Shown one piece after another: positions 17,221 through 25,992 of a stretch of DNA of 64,000 nucleotides. This DNA comes from Agromyces soli (GTDB taxonomy: Bacteria; Actinomycetota; Actinomycetes; Actinomycetales; Microbacteriaceae). How positions within the stretch are numbered: the stretch's first letter is position 1; every line of letters starts with the position of its first letter. The notes under the pieces were generated by a model. It did no database searches, was not told the origin of the DNA, and saw nothing but the letters and a program-made list of their open reading frames with translations. The position numbers were made by a program, and so were the translations under genes. The stretch is from the NCBI RefSeq assembly GCF_022811605.1, contig NZ_CP094533.1:2108001-2172000 (forward strand), written 5' to 3'.

Positions 17221-17724
17221 TCAGAGCACGACGCCGATGCCGGCCGAGAGCGCGGTGTGGTGCTCGAACACGAGGTTCGTCTCGGTGAGCGCGACGGCGG
17301 GGTTCGCCGAGAGGTTCTTCAGCACGAACTGGCGCACGTGCGCGCTGTCGCGGACGCGCACGTGGATGAGGAAGTCCTCGGTGCCGCCCAGGAAGAACAG
17401 CTGCGCCACCTCGGGCTCGCGGCGGAGCTCGTCGGAGATCTGCTCCATGAGGTGACGGGCGCCTGGCCGGATGCGCACGCTGACGAGGGCTTGCAGGGTG
17501 AAGCCGAGGGCGACGGGGTCGATCTCGGCCGTATAGCGCGTGATGACGCCCCGCTCGCGCAGCGAGCGCACGCGGGCGAGGCACGTGGACGGCGAGATGC
17601 CGACCGCCCGGGCGAGGTCGACGTTCGGGATGCGGGCGTTCTCGTGCAGGCGGGCGATGATCGCCCGGTCGAGCTCGTCGAGCACGACGGGCCCCTGGTC
17701 GCGGATCTGCGGCGCATCGCTCAT
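17221..17724 (-). CDS. aldR: Lrp/AsnC-family regulator (AldR-like)
   Basis: A 167-residue Lrp/AsnC protein: an N-terminal helix-turn-helix (about 15-65, LDELDRAIIARLHENARIPN, GISPSTCLARVRSL) and a C-terminal RAM ligand domain (about 85-160). It is divergent from the alanine dehydrogenase gene with 130 bp between, the same arrangement as mycobacterial aldR/ald, where AldR responds to alanine and other amino acids and controls ald. The ATG at 17724 has GGAGGTCG 3-4 bases upstream of the conventional distance, better than an upstream ATG at 17754. Confidence 0.9.
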   Translation of the reverse strand: MSDAPQIRDQGPVVLDELDRAIIARLHENARIPNVDLARAVGISPSTCLARVRSLRERGVITRYTAEIDPVALGFTLQALVSVRIRPGARHLMEQISDELRREPEVAQLFFLGGTEDFLIHVRVRDSAHVRQFVLKNLSANPAVALTETNLVFEHHTALSAGIGVVL

Positions 17725-17781
17725 GATCGACCTCCGAATCGCATGAATGCTCAACTGAGATGAAGCCTACCGAATTCTGTG

Positions 17782-17800
17782 CGGAAGAGCTTTCGTTCCG
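17782..17800. promoter_or_regulatory. Candidate AldR operator between aldR and ald
   Basis: CGGAA (17782-17786) and TTCCG (17796-17800) form an interrupted palindrome in the centre of the 130 bp divergent region. Lrp-type sites are loose palindromes of this size. This is a position-based guess; several weaker AT-rich stretches are nearby. Confidence 0.35.
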
Positions 17801-17854
17801 GCGAATAAGCGGCGACCATTGAGGGTACCCACCCAACAGCATTCGGAGTCTGAA

Positions 17855-18952
17855 ATGCACATCGGCGTGCCCGCTGAGATCAAGAACAACGAATTCCGCG
17901 TCGCCATCACCCCGGCCGGCGTCCACGCCTTCGCACAGCGCGGCCACCGCGTCGACGTGCAGGCGGGGGCCGGCGTCGGTGCCGGCTACACCGACGAGGA
18001 CTACCGCGAGGCCGGGGCGACCATCGTCGCGACGGCCGACGAGGCCTGGAGCGCCGAGCTCGTCCTCAAGGTCAAGGAGCCCATCGAGCCGGAGTACGGC
18101 TACCTCCGCAGCGACCTCACGCTGTTCACCTACCTCCACCTCGCGGCCGACCGCCCGCTCACCGACGCGATCCTCGCCTCGGGCGTCACGGCGATCGCCT
18201 ACGAGACCGTGCAGCTCGCCGACCGCTCGCTGCCGCTGCTCACTCCGATGAGCGAGGTCGCCGGGCGACTCGCCCCCCAGGTGGGCGCCGCCTCGCTGCA
18301 CGCCTCGAAGGGCGGCCGCGGCGTGCTCCTCGCGGGCGTGCCCGGCACGAGCCCCGCGAAGGTCGTCGTCATCGGCGGCGGCGTCGCCGGCGAGCAGGCG
18401 GCGGCGACCGCGCTCGGCCTCGGCGCCGACGTCACCGTCTTCGACATCTCGCTGCCGAAGCTGCGCGAGATCGACGCACGCTACCAGGGCCGCATCAAGA
18501 CGCTCGCGTCCTCGCCCTACGAGATCGCCCGCCAGGTGAAGGACGCCGACCTCGTCGTCGGCGCCGTGCTGATCCCGGGCGCCGCGGCGCCGAAGGTCGT
18601 CACCGACGAGATGGTCGCCACCATGAAGCCGGGCGCCGTGCTCGTCGACATCGCGATCGACCAGGGCGGCTGCTTCGAGGGCTCGCGCCCGACGACGCAC
18701 GCCGACCCCACCTTCAAGGTGCACGACGCGATCTTCTACTGCGTCGCGAACATGCCCGGCGCGGTCCCCGCGACCTCGGCGCCCGCGCTCACGAACGCGA
18801 CCCTGCCGTACGCGCTGAAGATCGCCGACCTCGGCTGGGAGGCCGCCCTCGACGCCGACCCGGCGCTCGCCAAGGGCCTCAACGCGACCGCGGGCAAGCT
18901 CACCAACGAGCCCGTCGCCGTCGCCCTCGGGATCGACTACCAGGCGCGCTGA
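17855..18952 (+). CDS. ald: Alanine dehydrogenase
   Basis: A 365-residue NAD-dependent alanine dehydrogenase that interconverts L-alanine and pyruvate plus ammonia. The substrate-binding lysine is K74 (LKVKEP) and the catalytic histidine H95 (TYLHLAADR), matching K75/H96 of the mycobacterial enzyme. The Rossmann NAD site is VVVIGGGVAGEQAA (about 167-180), and IDQGGCFEGSRPTTH (about 265-280) is diagnostic. The ATG is preceded by CGGAGTC at good spacing. It is controlled in all likelihood by the divergent Lrp-type gene. Two strong hairpins follow at 19022-19094. Confidence 0.97.
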   Translation: MHIGVPAEIKNNEFRVAITPAGVHAFAQRGHRVDVQAGAGVGAGYTDEDYREAGATIVATADEAWSAELVLKVKEPIEPEYGYLRSDLTLFTYLHLAADRPLTDAILASGVTAIAYETVQLADRSLPLLTPMSEVAGRLAPQVGAASLHASKGGRGVLLAGVPGTSPAKVVVIGGGVAGEQAAATALGLGADVTVFDISLPKLREIDARYQGRIKTLASSPYEIARQVKDADLVVGAVLIPGAAAPKVVTDEMVATMKPGAVLVDIAIDQGGCFEGSRPTTHADPTFKVHDAIFYCVANMPGAVPATSAPALTNATLPYALKIADLGWEAALDADPALAKGLNATAGKLTNEPVAVALGIDYQAR

Positions 18953-19021
18953 GCCGCGCCGCACGGCCTCGCCCCTCGCAGCCGATCGACCGCCTCGCGC
19001 GGTCGCGAGGGGTGACGGAAC

Positions 19022-19094
19022 GTCGCGACGGGCCGACTCCCAGCGCCCGTCGCGACCGGATGCCCCGACTGCACACGATGCGGTCGGGGCATCC
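19022..19094. terminator. Double hairpin between convergent ald and rhodanese genes
   Basis: Stem 1: GTCGCGACGGG (19022-19032) with its perfect complement (19046-19056). Stem 2: GGATGCCCCGAC (19058-19069) with its perfect complement (19083-19094). A third, weaker CCCCTCGC/GCGAGGGG pair lies at 18972-19012. These should stop transcription from both sides. Stem 2 carries the over-represented GGCATCCG motif in both orientations. Confidence 0.75.
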
Positions 19095-19123
19095 GTCCGT
19101 TTCCGGACGCGATCGAGTGAGGG

Positions 19124-19429
19124 TCAGTCGTCGCCGAGGACGACGGGCAGCCCGCTCTGATACCAGGCGAGGATGCCGCCCTCGACGTTCACCGCATCGA
19201 TGCCCTGCTGCTCCAGGTACTGCACCGCCTGCGCGCTGCGACCGCCGACGTGGCACATGACGTAGACCGTGCGATCGCGGGGCACTTCGTCGAGCCGGGC
19301 GACGAGCTCGCCGAGCGGGACGTGGTGCGCGCCCTCGACCCGCGCCTGTGCGAGCTCTGCGGCCTCGCGCACGTCGATCAGGTAGGCGTCGGCCGTGGCG
19401 TGGACCTCGGCGGGGGAACTGGACTGCAT
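19124..19429 (-). CDS. Single-domain rhodanese-like protein
   Basis: A 101-residue rhodanese domain. The active-site loop is CHVGGR with the sulfur-accepting Cys at residue 59; YLIDVREAAELAQARVEGAH (about 16-35) is the conserved first half. It should transfer sulfane sulfur, as GlpE/PspE-type proteins do; the acceptor is unknown. The ATG at 19429 has GAGAGG 6 bases upstream; a GTG eight codons earlier is less likely. It is divergent from the large helicase-like gene at 19533. Confidence 0.92.
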   Translation of the reverse strand: MQSSSPAEVHATADAYLIDVREAAELAQARVEGAHHVPLGELVARLDEVPRDRTVYVMCHVGGRSAQAVQYLEQQGIDAVNVEGGILAWYQSGLPVVLGDD

Positions 19430-19532
19430 GATGGGCCTCTCGACCCCCGACACGATACCCGAGCCGCGGCAAACCGCGAGGTTCCGGGCGTCGCTGCGGG
19501 GAATCCGGGGAGGTGCGACATAAGGTGGCCCT

Positions 19533-22500
19533 GTGCAACGGCTGGAACGCGATCAAGGAGACGAGCAACTGCTCGCGCGCGAGACGGATGCCGCGGCCGA
19601 CGAGCTCACCCCCGACCCCGTTCCTCACGAGGCCGGGCGGCCCACGAGCCTCAGCCTCGGTGATCCCGCCCTCGTCGCGGGCAATGTCGCCGAACCCACC
19701 TGGCGGCGATGGCAGGAGGAACTGCGCGCCGCGGGCGGGCGCTCGCCGCTCGTGCGCTTCGAGGACACGCCGCGCACCCGTATCGAGCTCTCCACGACGC
19801 ACCCCGGCGGCCTGCCGCAGTTCATCACGGGCAAGTCGACGCTGCTGTCGAGCCTCATCCGCGACGAGCTCGCGCTGCGCAACGCGCGCCTGGCCGCCGC
19901 CGAGATCACCCAGAAGGGCATCGAGCTGCGCTCGGTGCGCGGCATCGAGTCGGTGCACCTCGCCATCGGGCTCGCCTCGTGGCGGCACAACGGCCAGGAG
20001 TACACCGCCCCCGTGCTGCTGCGCCCGCTCGCCATCCGCCGCTACGGGCGCGACTTCGAGCTGAAGCTCAAGGGACAGCCCTTCCTCAACCCGGCGCTCG
20101 CTCGCGAGCTGCACGAGCAGTTCAAGATCACGCTCGACGCCGACGCGTTCGTCGCGCTCGCGATCACCAACGGCGTGTTCAAGCCGCAGCCGGTCATCGA
20201 CCGTCTTCGCGGCCTGACCTCCCACCTGCCGTGGTTCAGCGTCGCCCCGCGGCTCGTCGTCTCGTCCTTCGCCGAGGTCGGCCCGGCGCTCGCCGCGGAC
20301 GTGGACGGCACGGGGCATCCGGTCGTCGACGCGATCGCCGGCAACAAGGCGGCCCGCGCTTCGCTCGCGGCGCTGCCGGAGCTGCCGCGGCCCGTGCCGC
20401 AGGACGAGCGCCCGCCGTCCACCGATGTCCTCCTGCTCGACGCCGACCAGGAGCAGGAGCAGGTCGTCGCCGCGGTCGCCGCCGGCGCGTCCATCGTCGT
20501 GAAGACGCTGCCCGGCACGGGCGGCACGCAGACCATCGTGAACGCGATCGGCGCCCTCGTCGCCGCCGACAAGCGCGTGCTCGTCGCCGGCGCCCGCAAG
20601 GCCAGCCTGGACGGCATCGCGCACCGGCTCGGCCAGGTCGGCCTCGGCGGCATGGCGGTCACGAGCGAGGGGCTCCGCCGGGAGCTCATCCAGTCCATCT
20701 CCCGCAACGAGAAGGCCGAGCGGCCGCGCGTCACCGACGTCGACGACGCGCTCGTCCGCCTCCGCAAGGTGCTGCTCGACTACCGCAGCGCGCTGACCCG
20801 GCGCGATCTCGAGTTCGGCGCATCCGTGCTCGAGGCGCTGAGCGCGCTCGCCGACCTCGCCGTGCTGCCCGCCGCGCCCGACACGACGGCGCGGCTCGAC
20901 CATGCCGCGCTCGTCGCGCTCTCGGGCGATCGCTCGCGCGCTGCGCAGGACCTCGCCCGCGCGGCCGCGCTGGGCGAGTTCCGCTACGGGCCGGGCGACT
21001 CGCCCTGGTACGGCGCCTCCTTCTCGAACTCCGAGGACGCCGCGCAGGCCCACGAGCTCGCGAAGCGGTTGAGCCGCAGCGACGTGCCGCGCCTGCTCGA
21101 ACGCGGCCGCGCGCTCATCGCCCAGACCCGTCTGCGCCCTTTCGAATCGGTGGCGGAGCTCGGGGTCTTCCTGCGGTTGCTGCTCGACGTGCGCGAGACG
21201 CTCGACAAGTTCCAGCCCTCGGTCTACGACCGGCCGCTCGGCGAGCTCATCGCGGCGACCGGCTCCCGGCGCGACTCCGAAGGGATGAGCGCGGCGAACC
21301 GCCGGCGGCTCCGCCGGCACGCGAGCGAGTTCCTCCGGCCGGGCGTGCACGTGTCCGACCTGAACGCGGCGCTTCGAGGCATCCAGCAGCAGCGCACCCT
21401 CTGGCAGCGCTACTCGGAGGCCGGCGCCATCCCCGGCGTCCCCGCCGGCATCGACGACGTGCACGTCGCGTACCGCACGGTGGCGGCCGACCTGGCCTCG
21501 CTCGACGGTCCGCTCGGCGTGGCGGGAACGCCGCGTCAGCTCGCCGCGCGCCCGATTCGCGAACTGCAGTCCACCCTCGCCGGTCTCGCCGAGGAGTCGG
21601 AGGTGCTGCTGAACCTGCAGGAGCGCACGGCGCTGCTGTCGCGCCTCCGCGACCTCGGGCTCGACCCGCTGCTGCTCGACCTGTCGAAGCGGCACGTCCC
21701 CGAGCTCCGGGTCGCGGCGGAGCTCGAGCTCGCCTGGTGGCAGTCGGTGCTCGAGACGATGCTGGCCCGCGAGAAGGCCCTGCTCGGCGCGAACACGACC
21801 GTGCTCGACCGGCTCGAGGCGGACTTCCGGCTCGTCGACGAGGCGCACGCCGCCGCCGCCGGGCCGCTCGCCGCCTGGCGTCTGGCCGAGAACTGGAAGG
21901 TCGCGCTCGTCGACCACCCCGACGAGGCCGAGCGGCTGAAGAAGCTGCTGCGCAGCGACCGCGTGCGGTCCCAGCTGCTGCAGGCTGAGGCGCCGACGCT
22001 CTTCCGGGTGCTGGCGCCCGTCTGGCTCGCCTCCCCGTACGAGGTGCCGACGATCGACGACGGCATCGGCTTCGACACGGTCATCCTCGTGGACGCCGGC
22101 GCGACGACGATCGCCGAGAACCTCGGGGCGATCCGCCGGGCGAAGCAGATCGTCGCGTTCGGCGACCCGGTGACGCAGACGCCGACGCTCTTCGAGACGG
22201 GCATCTTCGACCGCGACCAGCAGGGGGCGCCCGAGCACGGCGTCGACGCGGCGCACGCGGACTCCGCGCTGGCGCGGCTCGGCGAGCTGCTGCCGACGAT
22301 GACCCTGACGCGGAGCTACCGCGCCGGCGGCGAGGACCTCGCCGAGCTCGTGAACACCTGGTTCTACGGCGGGCGCATCGTGTCGATGCCGTGGGCCGGC
22401 AGCTTCCTCGGCCACGGCAGCCTGGGCCTGCACTACGTGCCGGGCAACGGCTTGCCCGACCCCGTGACCGGCACGGTCGAGTCGATCGACACCGAGGTGG

Positions 22501-23285
22501 CGAAGGTGGTCGAGCTCGTCATGGAGCACGCCGTCAAGCGGCCCCGCGAGTCGCTCATGGTGATCACCGCGAGCCAGCGGCACGCCTCCCGCGTGTACCA
22601 GGCGGTGCTCGCCGCGTTCACGAAGCGCAGCGACCTCTCCGACTTCATCCTGAAGGACCGGGCCGAACCGTTCACCGTGCTCACGCTCGAGCAGGCCGTC
22701 GCGCAGAGCCGCGACCGGGTGATCTTCTCGGTCGGCTACGGCCGCACGCCGCACGGCCGGCTGCTGTCGAACTTCGGTGCGCTCGGCGAGCCGGGCGGCG
22801 ACCGTCTGCTCGCCGTCGGCATGACGCGGGCCCGTCGATCGATGGACATCGTGTCGGCGTTCCGGCCCGAGCACATCGATGAGGACCGCCAGGCGCACGG
22901 CGTGCTCGCGCTCGCGAACGTGCTCGCGCAGACCGAGGAGCGGCAGGCCGCTCCGGCCGAGTCCGAGACCGGCGACGCGATGCTCGCGGACCTCGGCGCC
23001 CGGCTCGAGCGGCGCGGCATCCGGGTGAGCGTCGGCCACCGCGGCAGTCTCGCCCTCGCGGCGGCCAACGCCGGCAAGGCGGTCGTGGTGGAGACGGATG
23101 CCTCGCTCGGCGGGATGAGCCTCCGGGAATCGCTGCGACTTCGCCCCGAGGTGCTGCGCCGACTCGGTTGGCACTACCTGCGCGTGCACAGCTTCGAGCT
23201 GTTCAGCAACCCCGACGCCGTGGCCGAGCGGGTCGCGACGCTGCTCGGCAAGCCGAGCCCGCGCCGCGCCGCCGCCCAGCGGTGA
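19533..23285 (+). CDS. Large SF1 helicase-like protein with degenerate Walker motifs and Vsr-like C-terminus
   Basis: A 1250-residue protein laid out like DUF4011/Dna2-type SF1 helicases. An N-terminal region (about 40-240) precedes a first ATPase half with VVKTLPGTGGTQTIVNAIG (about 322-340), where the P-loop lysine is replaced (GTGGT instead of GTGKT). The second half (about 845-1130) has VILVDAGATT where DE is expected (Walker B Glu missing). It keeps FGDPVTQTP (motif III), LTRSYRAG and VGMTRARRSMD (motif VI). The last 80 residues resemble the Vsr/MTES_1575 nuclease fold (VVVETDASLGGMSLRESLRL, RLGWHYLRVHSFELF), but its first catalytic Asp is absent. DNA or nucleotide binding without hydrolysis is possible. 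GTG 19533 follows AAGGTGG. Confidence 0.75.
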   Translation: MQRLERDQGDEQLLARETDAAADELTPDPVPHEAGRPTSLSLGDPALVAGNVAEPTWRRWQEELRAAGGRSPLVRFEDTPRTRIELSTTHPGGLPQFITGKSTLLSSLIRDELALRNARLAAAEITQKGIELRSVRGIESVHLAIGLASWRHNGQEYTAPVLLRPLAIRRYGRDFELKLKGQPFLNPALARELHEQFKITLDADAFVALAITNGVFKPQPVIDRLRGLTSHLPWFSVAPRLVVSSFAEVGPALAADVDGTGHPVVDAIAGNKAARASLAALPELPRPVPQDERPPSTDVLLLDADQEQEQVVAAVAAGASIVVKTLPGTGGTQTIVNAIGALVAADKRVLVAGARKASLDGIAHRLGQVGLGGMAVTSEGLRRELIQSISRNEKAERPRVTDVDDALVRLRKVLLDYRSALTRRDLEFGASVLEALSALADLAVLPAAPDTTARLDHAALVALSGDRSRAAQDLARAAALGEFRYGPGDSPWYGASFSNSEDAAQAHELAKRLSRSDVPRLLERGRALIAQTRLRPFESVAELGVFLRLLLDVRETLDKFQPSVYDRPLGELIAATGSRRDSEGMSAANRRRLRRHASEFLRPGVHVSDLNAALRGIQQQRTLWQRYSEAGAIPGVPAGIDDVHVAYRTVAADLASLDGPLGVAGTPRQLAARPIRELQSTLAGLAEESEVLLNLQERTALLSRLRDLGLDPLLLDLSKRHVPELRVAAELELAWWQSVLETMLAREKALLGANTTVLDRLEADFRLVDEAHAAAAGPLAAWRLAENWKVALVDHPDEAERLKKLLRSDRVRSQLLQAEAPTLFRVLAPVWLASPYEVPTIDDGIGFDTVILVDAGATTIAENLGAIRRAKQIVAFGDPVTQTPTLFETGIFDRDQQGAPEHGVDAAHADSALARLGELLPTMTLTRSYRAGGEDLAELVNTWFYGGRIVSMPWAGSFLGHGSLGLHYVPGNGLPDPVTGTVESIDTEVAKVVELVMEHAVKRPRESLMVITASQRHASRVYQAVLAAFTKRSDLSDFILKDRAEPFTVLTLEQAVAQSRDRVIFSVGYGRTPHGRLLSNFGALGEPGGDRLLAVGMTRARRSMDIVSAFRPEHIDEDRQAHGVLALANVLAQTEERQAAPAESETGDAMLADLGARLERRGIRVSVGHRGSLALAAANAGKAVVVETDASLGGMSLRESLRLRPEVLRRLGWHYLRVHSFELFSNPDAVAERVATLLGKPSPRRAAAQR

Positions 23286-23298
23286 CGGACGCGAGCCG

Positions 23299-23535
23299 AT
23301 GACCGGGACGCCACCCTCGGGGGAGCGGCCGAGCCCTGCCGGACCCCTCGAGGGCGAGGAGTCCACGACCCCGGGGCGGCAGCGCGTCGTTCGCGCCCGG
23401 GGCGGCCGGCGAGCGAAGCTGACGCCGGCGCCGGGCAGCGATCCGTCGCCGGAGTCGCCGGTGGAACGGGAGCAGAGCCGTCCCGCCGGCCCGGACGACG
23501 AGCGGATCACGAGGGAACGCCCGCCGCACTGGTGA
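23299..23535 (+). CDS. Short basic/acidic hypothetical protein downstream of the helicase-like gene
   Basis: A 78-residue protein, MTGTPPSGERPSPAGPLEGE to ITRERPPHW, hydrophilic and probably disordered. It starts 13 bp after the helicase-like stop in the same direction and is closed by a clean hairpin at 23560-23593, which favours a real last gene of the operon. The GSDPSPE core and the RPPHW end look like conserved short motifs, but I know no named family. Function unknown. Confidence 0.6.
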   Translation: MTGTPPSGERPSPAGPLEGEESTTPGRQRVVRARGGRRAKLTPAPGSDPSPESPVEREQSRPAGPDDERITRERPPHW

Positions 23536-23559
23536 GCGGCGAGGCATCCGGTGCACGGG

Positions 23560-23593
23560 GAACGCCCGCTGCACCGAGGTGCAACGGGCGTTC
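23560..23593. terminator. Bidirectional hairpin between the small ORF and mscL
   Basis: GAACGCCCG (23560-23568) pairs with CGGGCGTTC (23585-23593), with an inner TGCACC/GGTGCA stem. The convergent genes on both sides end here. The GAACGCCC stem also occurs in the hairpins at 36818 and 58649. Confidence 0.75.
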
Positions 23594-23615
23594 GAAGTGT
23601 GGGGCCGAATGCCCG

Positions 23616-24053
23616 TCAGCCGCTGTGACGGCCCGAGCCGCCCGGGGCCGGGGCGCCGCCGTTCTGCGCCGCGAGCAGGTCGCGGATCTCGGCCAGCACA
23701 TCGAGCTCGGTCTCGGGGGTCTCGGGGTCGGGCTGCCCGGCCTTGCGCTTCGCCTCGGCGCGCTCCTTGAAGTGGTTCATCGGCATCACGAAGACGAAGT
23801 ACACGACGGCGGCGACGGCGAGGAAGGAGATGATCGCGCCGATGATCGCGCCGAAGGAGAACTTCGCGTCGCCGACCTGCCAGACGAGGGCGTTGTTCAG
23901 GCTGTCGGCCTTGAAGAGCAGGCCGAGCAGCGGGTTGATGAGGTTCTCGACGATCGAGTTCACGACGGCCGTGAACGCGGCGCCGATGACGACCGCGACG
24001 GCGAGGTCGATGACGTTGCCGCGCATGATGAATTCTTTGAAGCCGTTGATCAT
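23616..24053 (-). CDS. mscL: Large-conductance mechanosensitive channel
   Basis: A 145-residue MscL. It has the amphipathic N-terminus MINGFKEFIMRGNVIDLAVA, TM1 (about 14-42, AVVIGAAFTAVVNSIVENL), TM2 (about 65-92, GAIIGAIISFLAVAAVVYFV) and a charged cytoplasmic helix (about 95-130). The homopentamer opens under membrane tension to release solutes during osmotic downshift. The ATG at 24053 fits the family; an in-frame start 12 codons upstream adds only a non-conserved tail. A GGAGGGAG ribosome-binding site is upstream. Confidence 0.95.
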   Translation of the reverse strand: MINGFKEFIMRGNVIDLAVAVVIGAAFTAVVNSIVENLINPLLGLLFKADSLNNALVWQVGDAKFSFGAIIGAIISFLAVAAVVYFVFVMPMNHFKERAEAKRKAGQPDPETPETELDVLAEIRDLLAAQNGGAPAPGGSGRHSG

Positions 24054-24101
24054 GGCTCGCTCCCTCCGGGGTGGGCTGGTCGTCGCCACGATAACGCAGG
24101 C

Positions 24102-24440
24102 TCAGGCGGATGACGTGGAGGTGCTCCCGCCGGTTCCTTGGCTGGTCGAACCGGACTTTGCGGGGCTGCTGCCGCCCGACGAACCGCTCGCCGTCGTCGA
24201 GCCGCCGCTGCTGGCGGCCCCGGACTTCGACGAGCCGCCGTCGCTGGAACCCGAACCCGAACCCGAGCGGGAATCGGTGCGGTAGAAGCCGGAGCCGTTG
24301 AACGTCACCCCGATGGTGTTGAAGAGCTTGCGCAGCTTGCCGCCGCAGACCTCGCAGACCGTCAGCGCGTCGTCGCTGAACGCCTGGTGGATGTCGAAGG
24401 CGTTCCCGCACTCGGTGCAGCGATAGGAATAGGTAGGCAT
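24102..24440 (-). CDS. FmdB-family zinc-ribbon protein
   Basis: A 112-residue protein. The N-terminal zinc ribbon has C8/C11 (YRCTECG) and a second CxxC (VCEVCGGKL, about 29-32), followed by FNTIGVTFNGSGFYRTDSR, the FmdB/CxxC_CXXC_SSSS signature. The last 55 residues are Ser/Gly/Thr repeats. The family is sometimes called a putative regulatory protein, without firm function. It lies between mscL and the 5-formyl-THF cyclo-ligase gene, all on the minus strand. Confidence 0.9.
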   Translation of the reverse strand: MPTYSYRCTECGNAFDIHQAFSDDALTVCEVCGGKLRKLFNTIGVTFNGSGFYRTDSRSGSGSGSSDGGSSKSGAASSGGSTTASGSSGGSSPAKSGSTSQGTGGSTSTSSA

Positions 24441-24472
24441 GGGGATCTCCGGATGGTGCGGGGCGCCGACGC

Positions 24473-25051
24473 TCAGAAGGCGACGATGCGGGTGGGGGTG
24501 ATGACGCCGTTCACGCCTTGATCATGCAGTTCGTGCGGGACACGCTCGACGAACTCGCTGTCGAAGACGACGGCGTACACCGGGGGGCATTTTGCCATCG
24601 ACCCGAGGGTCTTGTCGAAGTAGCCCCGGCCCCAGCCGAGTCGCATGCCGCTCGCGTCGACCGCCGCGGCGGGGACGACGATGAGGTCCACGTCGTTGAT
24701 CGCCATCGGTCCGAGCAACTCGCCGACGGCTTCCGGGGTGCCGTGCAGGCCGAGCTGTTCGGTGTCCTCCTCGCCGACGGTCCAATCGAGGAGCCCGTCT
24801 TCACGCGTGACCGGGAACAGCACGCGGAGGCCCTGCGCCTCGGCCCAGTTCACGAACGGGCGGGTGTTCGGCTCGCTCGGCATCGAGAGGTAGCAGGAGA
24901 GCGAGGTCGCGCCGGTCTGAGCGACGAGCTCCTGGAGGCGGGCGGTGAACCCCTCGGTGGCGAGCTCGCGCTCATGGTTCGAGCGGTTCTGCCGGCGCTC
25001 GCGGAGCTCGGCGCGGAGGATGCGCTTCTGGACGTCCGGATCGTCGGGCAT
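24473..25051 (-). CDS. 5-formyltetrahydrofolate cyclo-ligase
   Basis: A 192-residue enzyme that turns 5-formyl-THF into 5,10-methenyl-THF using ATP. It has the N-terminal basic helix with RAELRERRQNRS, SCYLSMPSEPNT (about 62-73), LIVVPAAAVDASGMRLGWGR and GYFDKTLG (about 140-170), the family's GxGxGYYD-like nucleotide/substrate motif. The ATG at 25051 is favoured over one three codons upstream because TAGGAT (plus-strand 25059-25064) lies 7 nt before it. It is divergent from galU, and both messages appear leaderless with -10 elements about 20 bp apart. Confidence 0.93.
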   Translation of the reverse strand: MPDDPDVQKRILRAELRERRQNRSNHERELATEGFTARLQELVAQTGATSLSCYLSMPSEPNTRPFVNWAEAQGLRVLFPVTREDGLLDWTVGEEDTEQLGLHGTPEAVGELLGPMAINDVDLIVVPAAAVDASGMRLGWGRGYFDKTLGSMAKCPPVYAVVFDSEFVERVPHELHDQGVNGVITPTRIVAF

Positions 25052-25095
25052 GCTCAACATCCTAGACAGCGCGGGCGGTCGGATAGGCTTGCCGG

Positions 25096-25992
25096 ATGAC
25101 CGAGCGTATTACGAAGGCCGTGATTCCCGCGGCCGGTCTGGGAACTCGCTTCCTGCCGGCGACGAAGGCGATGCCGAAGGAGATGCTCCCGGTCGTCGAC
25201 AAGCCTGCGATCCAGTACGTCGTCGAAGAGGCCGTCAACGCCGGGCTCACCGATGTGCTCATGGTCACCGGCCGCAACAAGTACGCGCTCGAGAACCACT
25301 TCGATCGGGTCGCCGAGCTCGAAGCCACCCTCGAGGCGAAGGGCGACACCGCCAAGCTCGAGAAGGTCAACGAGTCGACCGACCTCGCCGACATGCACTA
25401 CGTGCGCCAGGGGGACCCGCTCGGGCTCGGGCACGCCGTGCTGCGCGCGAGCATGCACGTCGGCGACGAGCCGTTCGCCGTGCTGCTCGGCGACGACATC
25501 ATCGACGCCCGCGACGAGCTGCTCACCCGCATGCTCGTCGAGCAGGGCAAGCGCGACGCCTCGATCGTCGCGCTCCTCGAGGTCGATCCCGACAGCATCC
25601 ACCTCTACGGCGCCGCCGAGGTCGAGCCCACCGACGACCCCGAGGTGGTGCGCATCACCGGGCTCGTCGAGAAGCCGGCCAAGGAGGTCGCGCCCTCGAA
25701 CTACGCCGTCATCGGTCGCTACGTGCTGAAGCCCGAGGTCTTCGAGGTGCTCGAGCGCACCGAGCCCGGCAAGGGCGGCGAGATCCAGCTCACCGACGCG
25801 CTCATGGAGATGGCGGGCGACGTGGAGGCCACCGGCGGCGTCTACGGCGTCGTGTTCCGTGGCCGTCGCTACGACACGGGTGACAAGCTCGACTACATCA
25901 AGGCCGTCGTGCAGCTCGCCAGCGACCGCGACGACCTGGGTGCCGAGCTCAAGGATTGGCTGCGCGGCTACGTCGCGCAGCTCGACACGTAG
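25096..25992 (+). CDS. galU: UTP-glucose-1-phosphate uridylyltransferase
   Basis: A 298-residue nucleotidyltransferase making UDP-glucose from UTP and glucose-1-phosphate. The nucleotide loop is AAGLGTRFLPATKAMPKEML (about 11-30) with the catalytic Arg and Lys. Other motifs are VEEAVNAGL, RQGDPLGLGHAVL (about 104-116), VLLGDDII (about 133-140, metal Asp), LVEKP and FRGRRYDTGDKLDYIKA. UDP-glucose feeds cell-envelope glycans and trehalose. TAGGCT at 25084-25089 is 6 nt before the ATG, so the message is probably leaderless. The last 44 bp overlap the opposite-strand HNH gene. Confidence 0.96.
   Translation: MTERITKAVIPAAGLGTRFLPATKAMPKEMLPVVDKPAIQYVVEEAVNAGLTDVLMVTGRNKYALENHFDRVAELEATLEAKGDTAKLEKVNESTDLADMHYVRQGDPLGLGHAVLRASMHVGDEPFAVLLGDDIIDARDELLTRMLVEQGKRDASIVALLEVDPDSIHLYGAAEVEPTDDPEVVRITGLVEKPAKEVAPSNYAVIGRYVLKPEVFEVLERTEPGKGGEIQLTDALMEMAGDVEATGGVYGVVFRGRRYDTGDKLDYIKAVVQLASDRDDLGAELKDWLRGYVAQLDT

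Noticed and set aside
18900..23510. A 1536-codon minus-strand frame opposite ald's end and the helicase-like gene
   Set aside because: Low-complexity Arg/Gly/Glu/His product with no recognisable domain; antisense to real genes.
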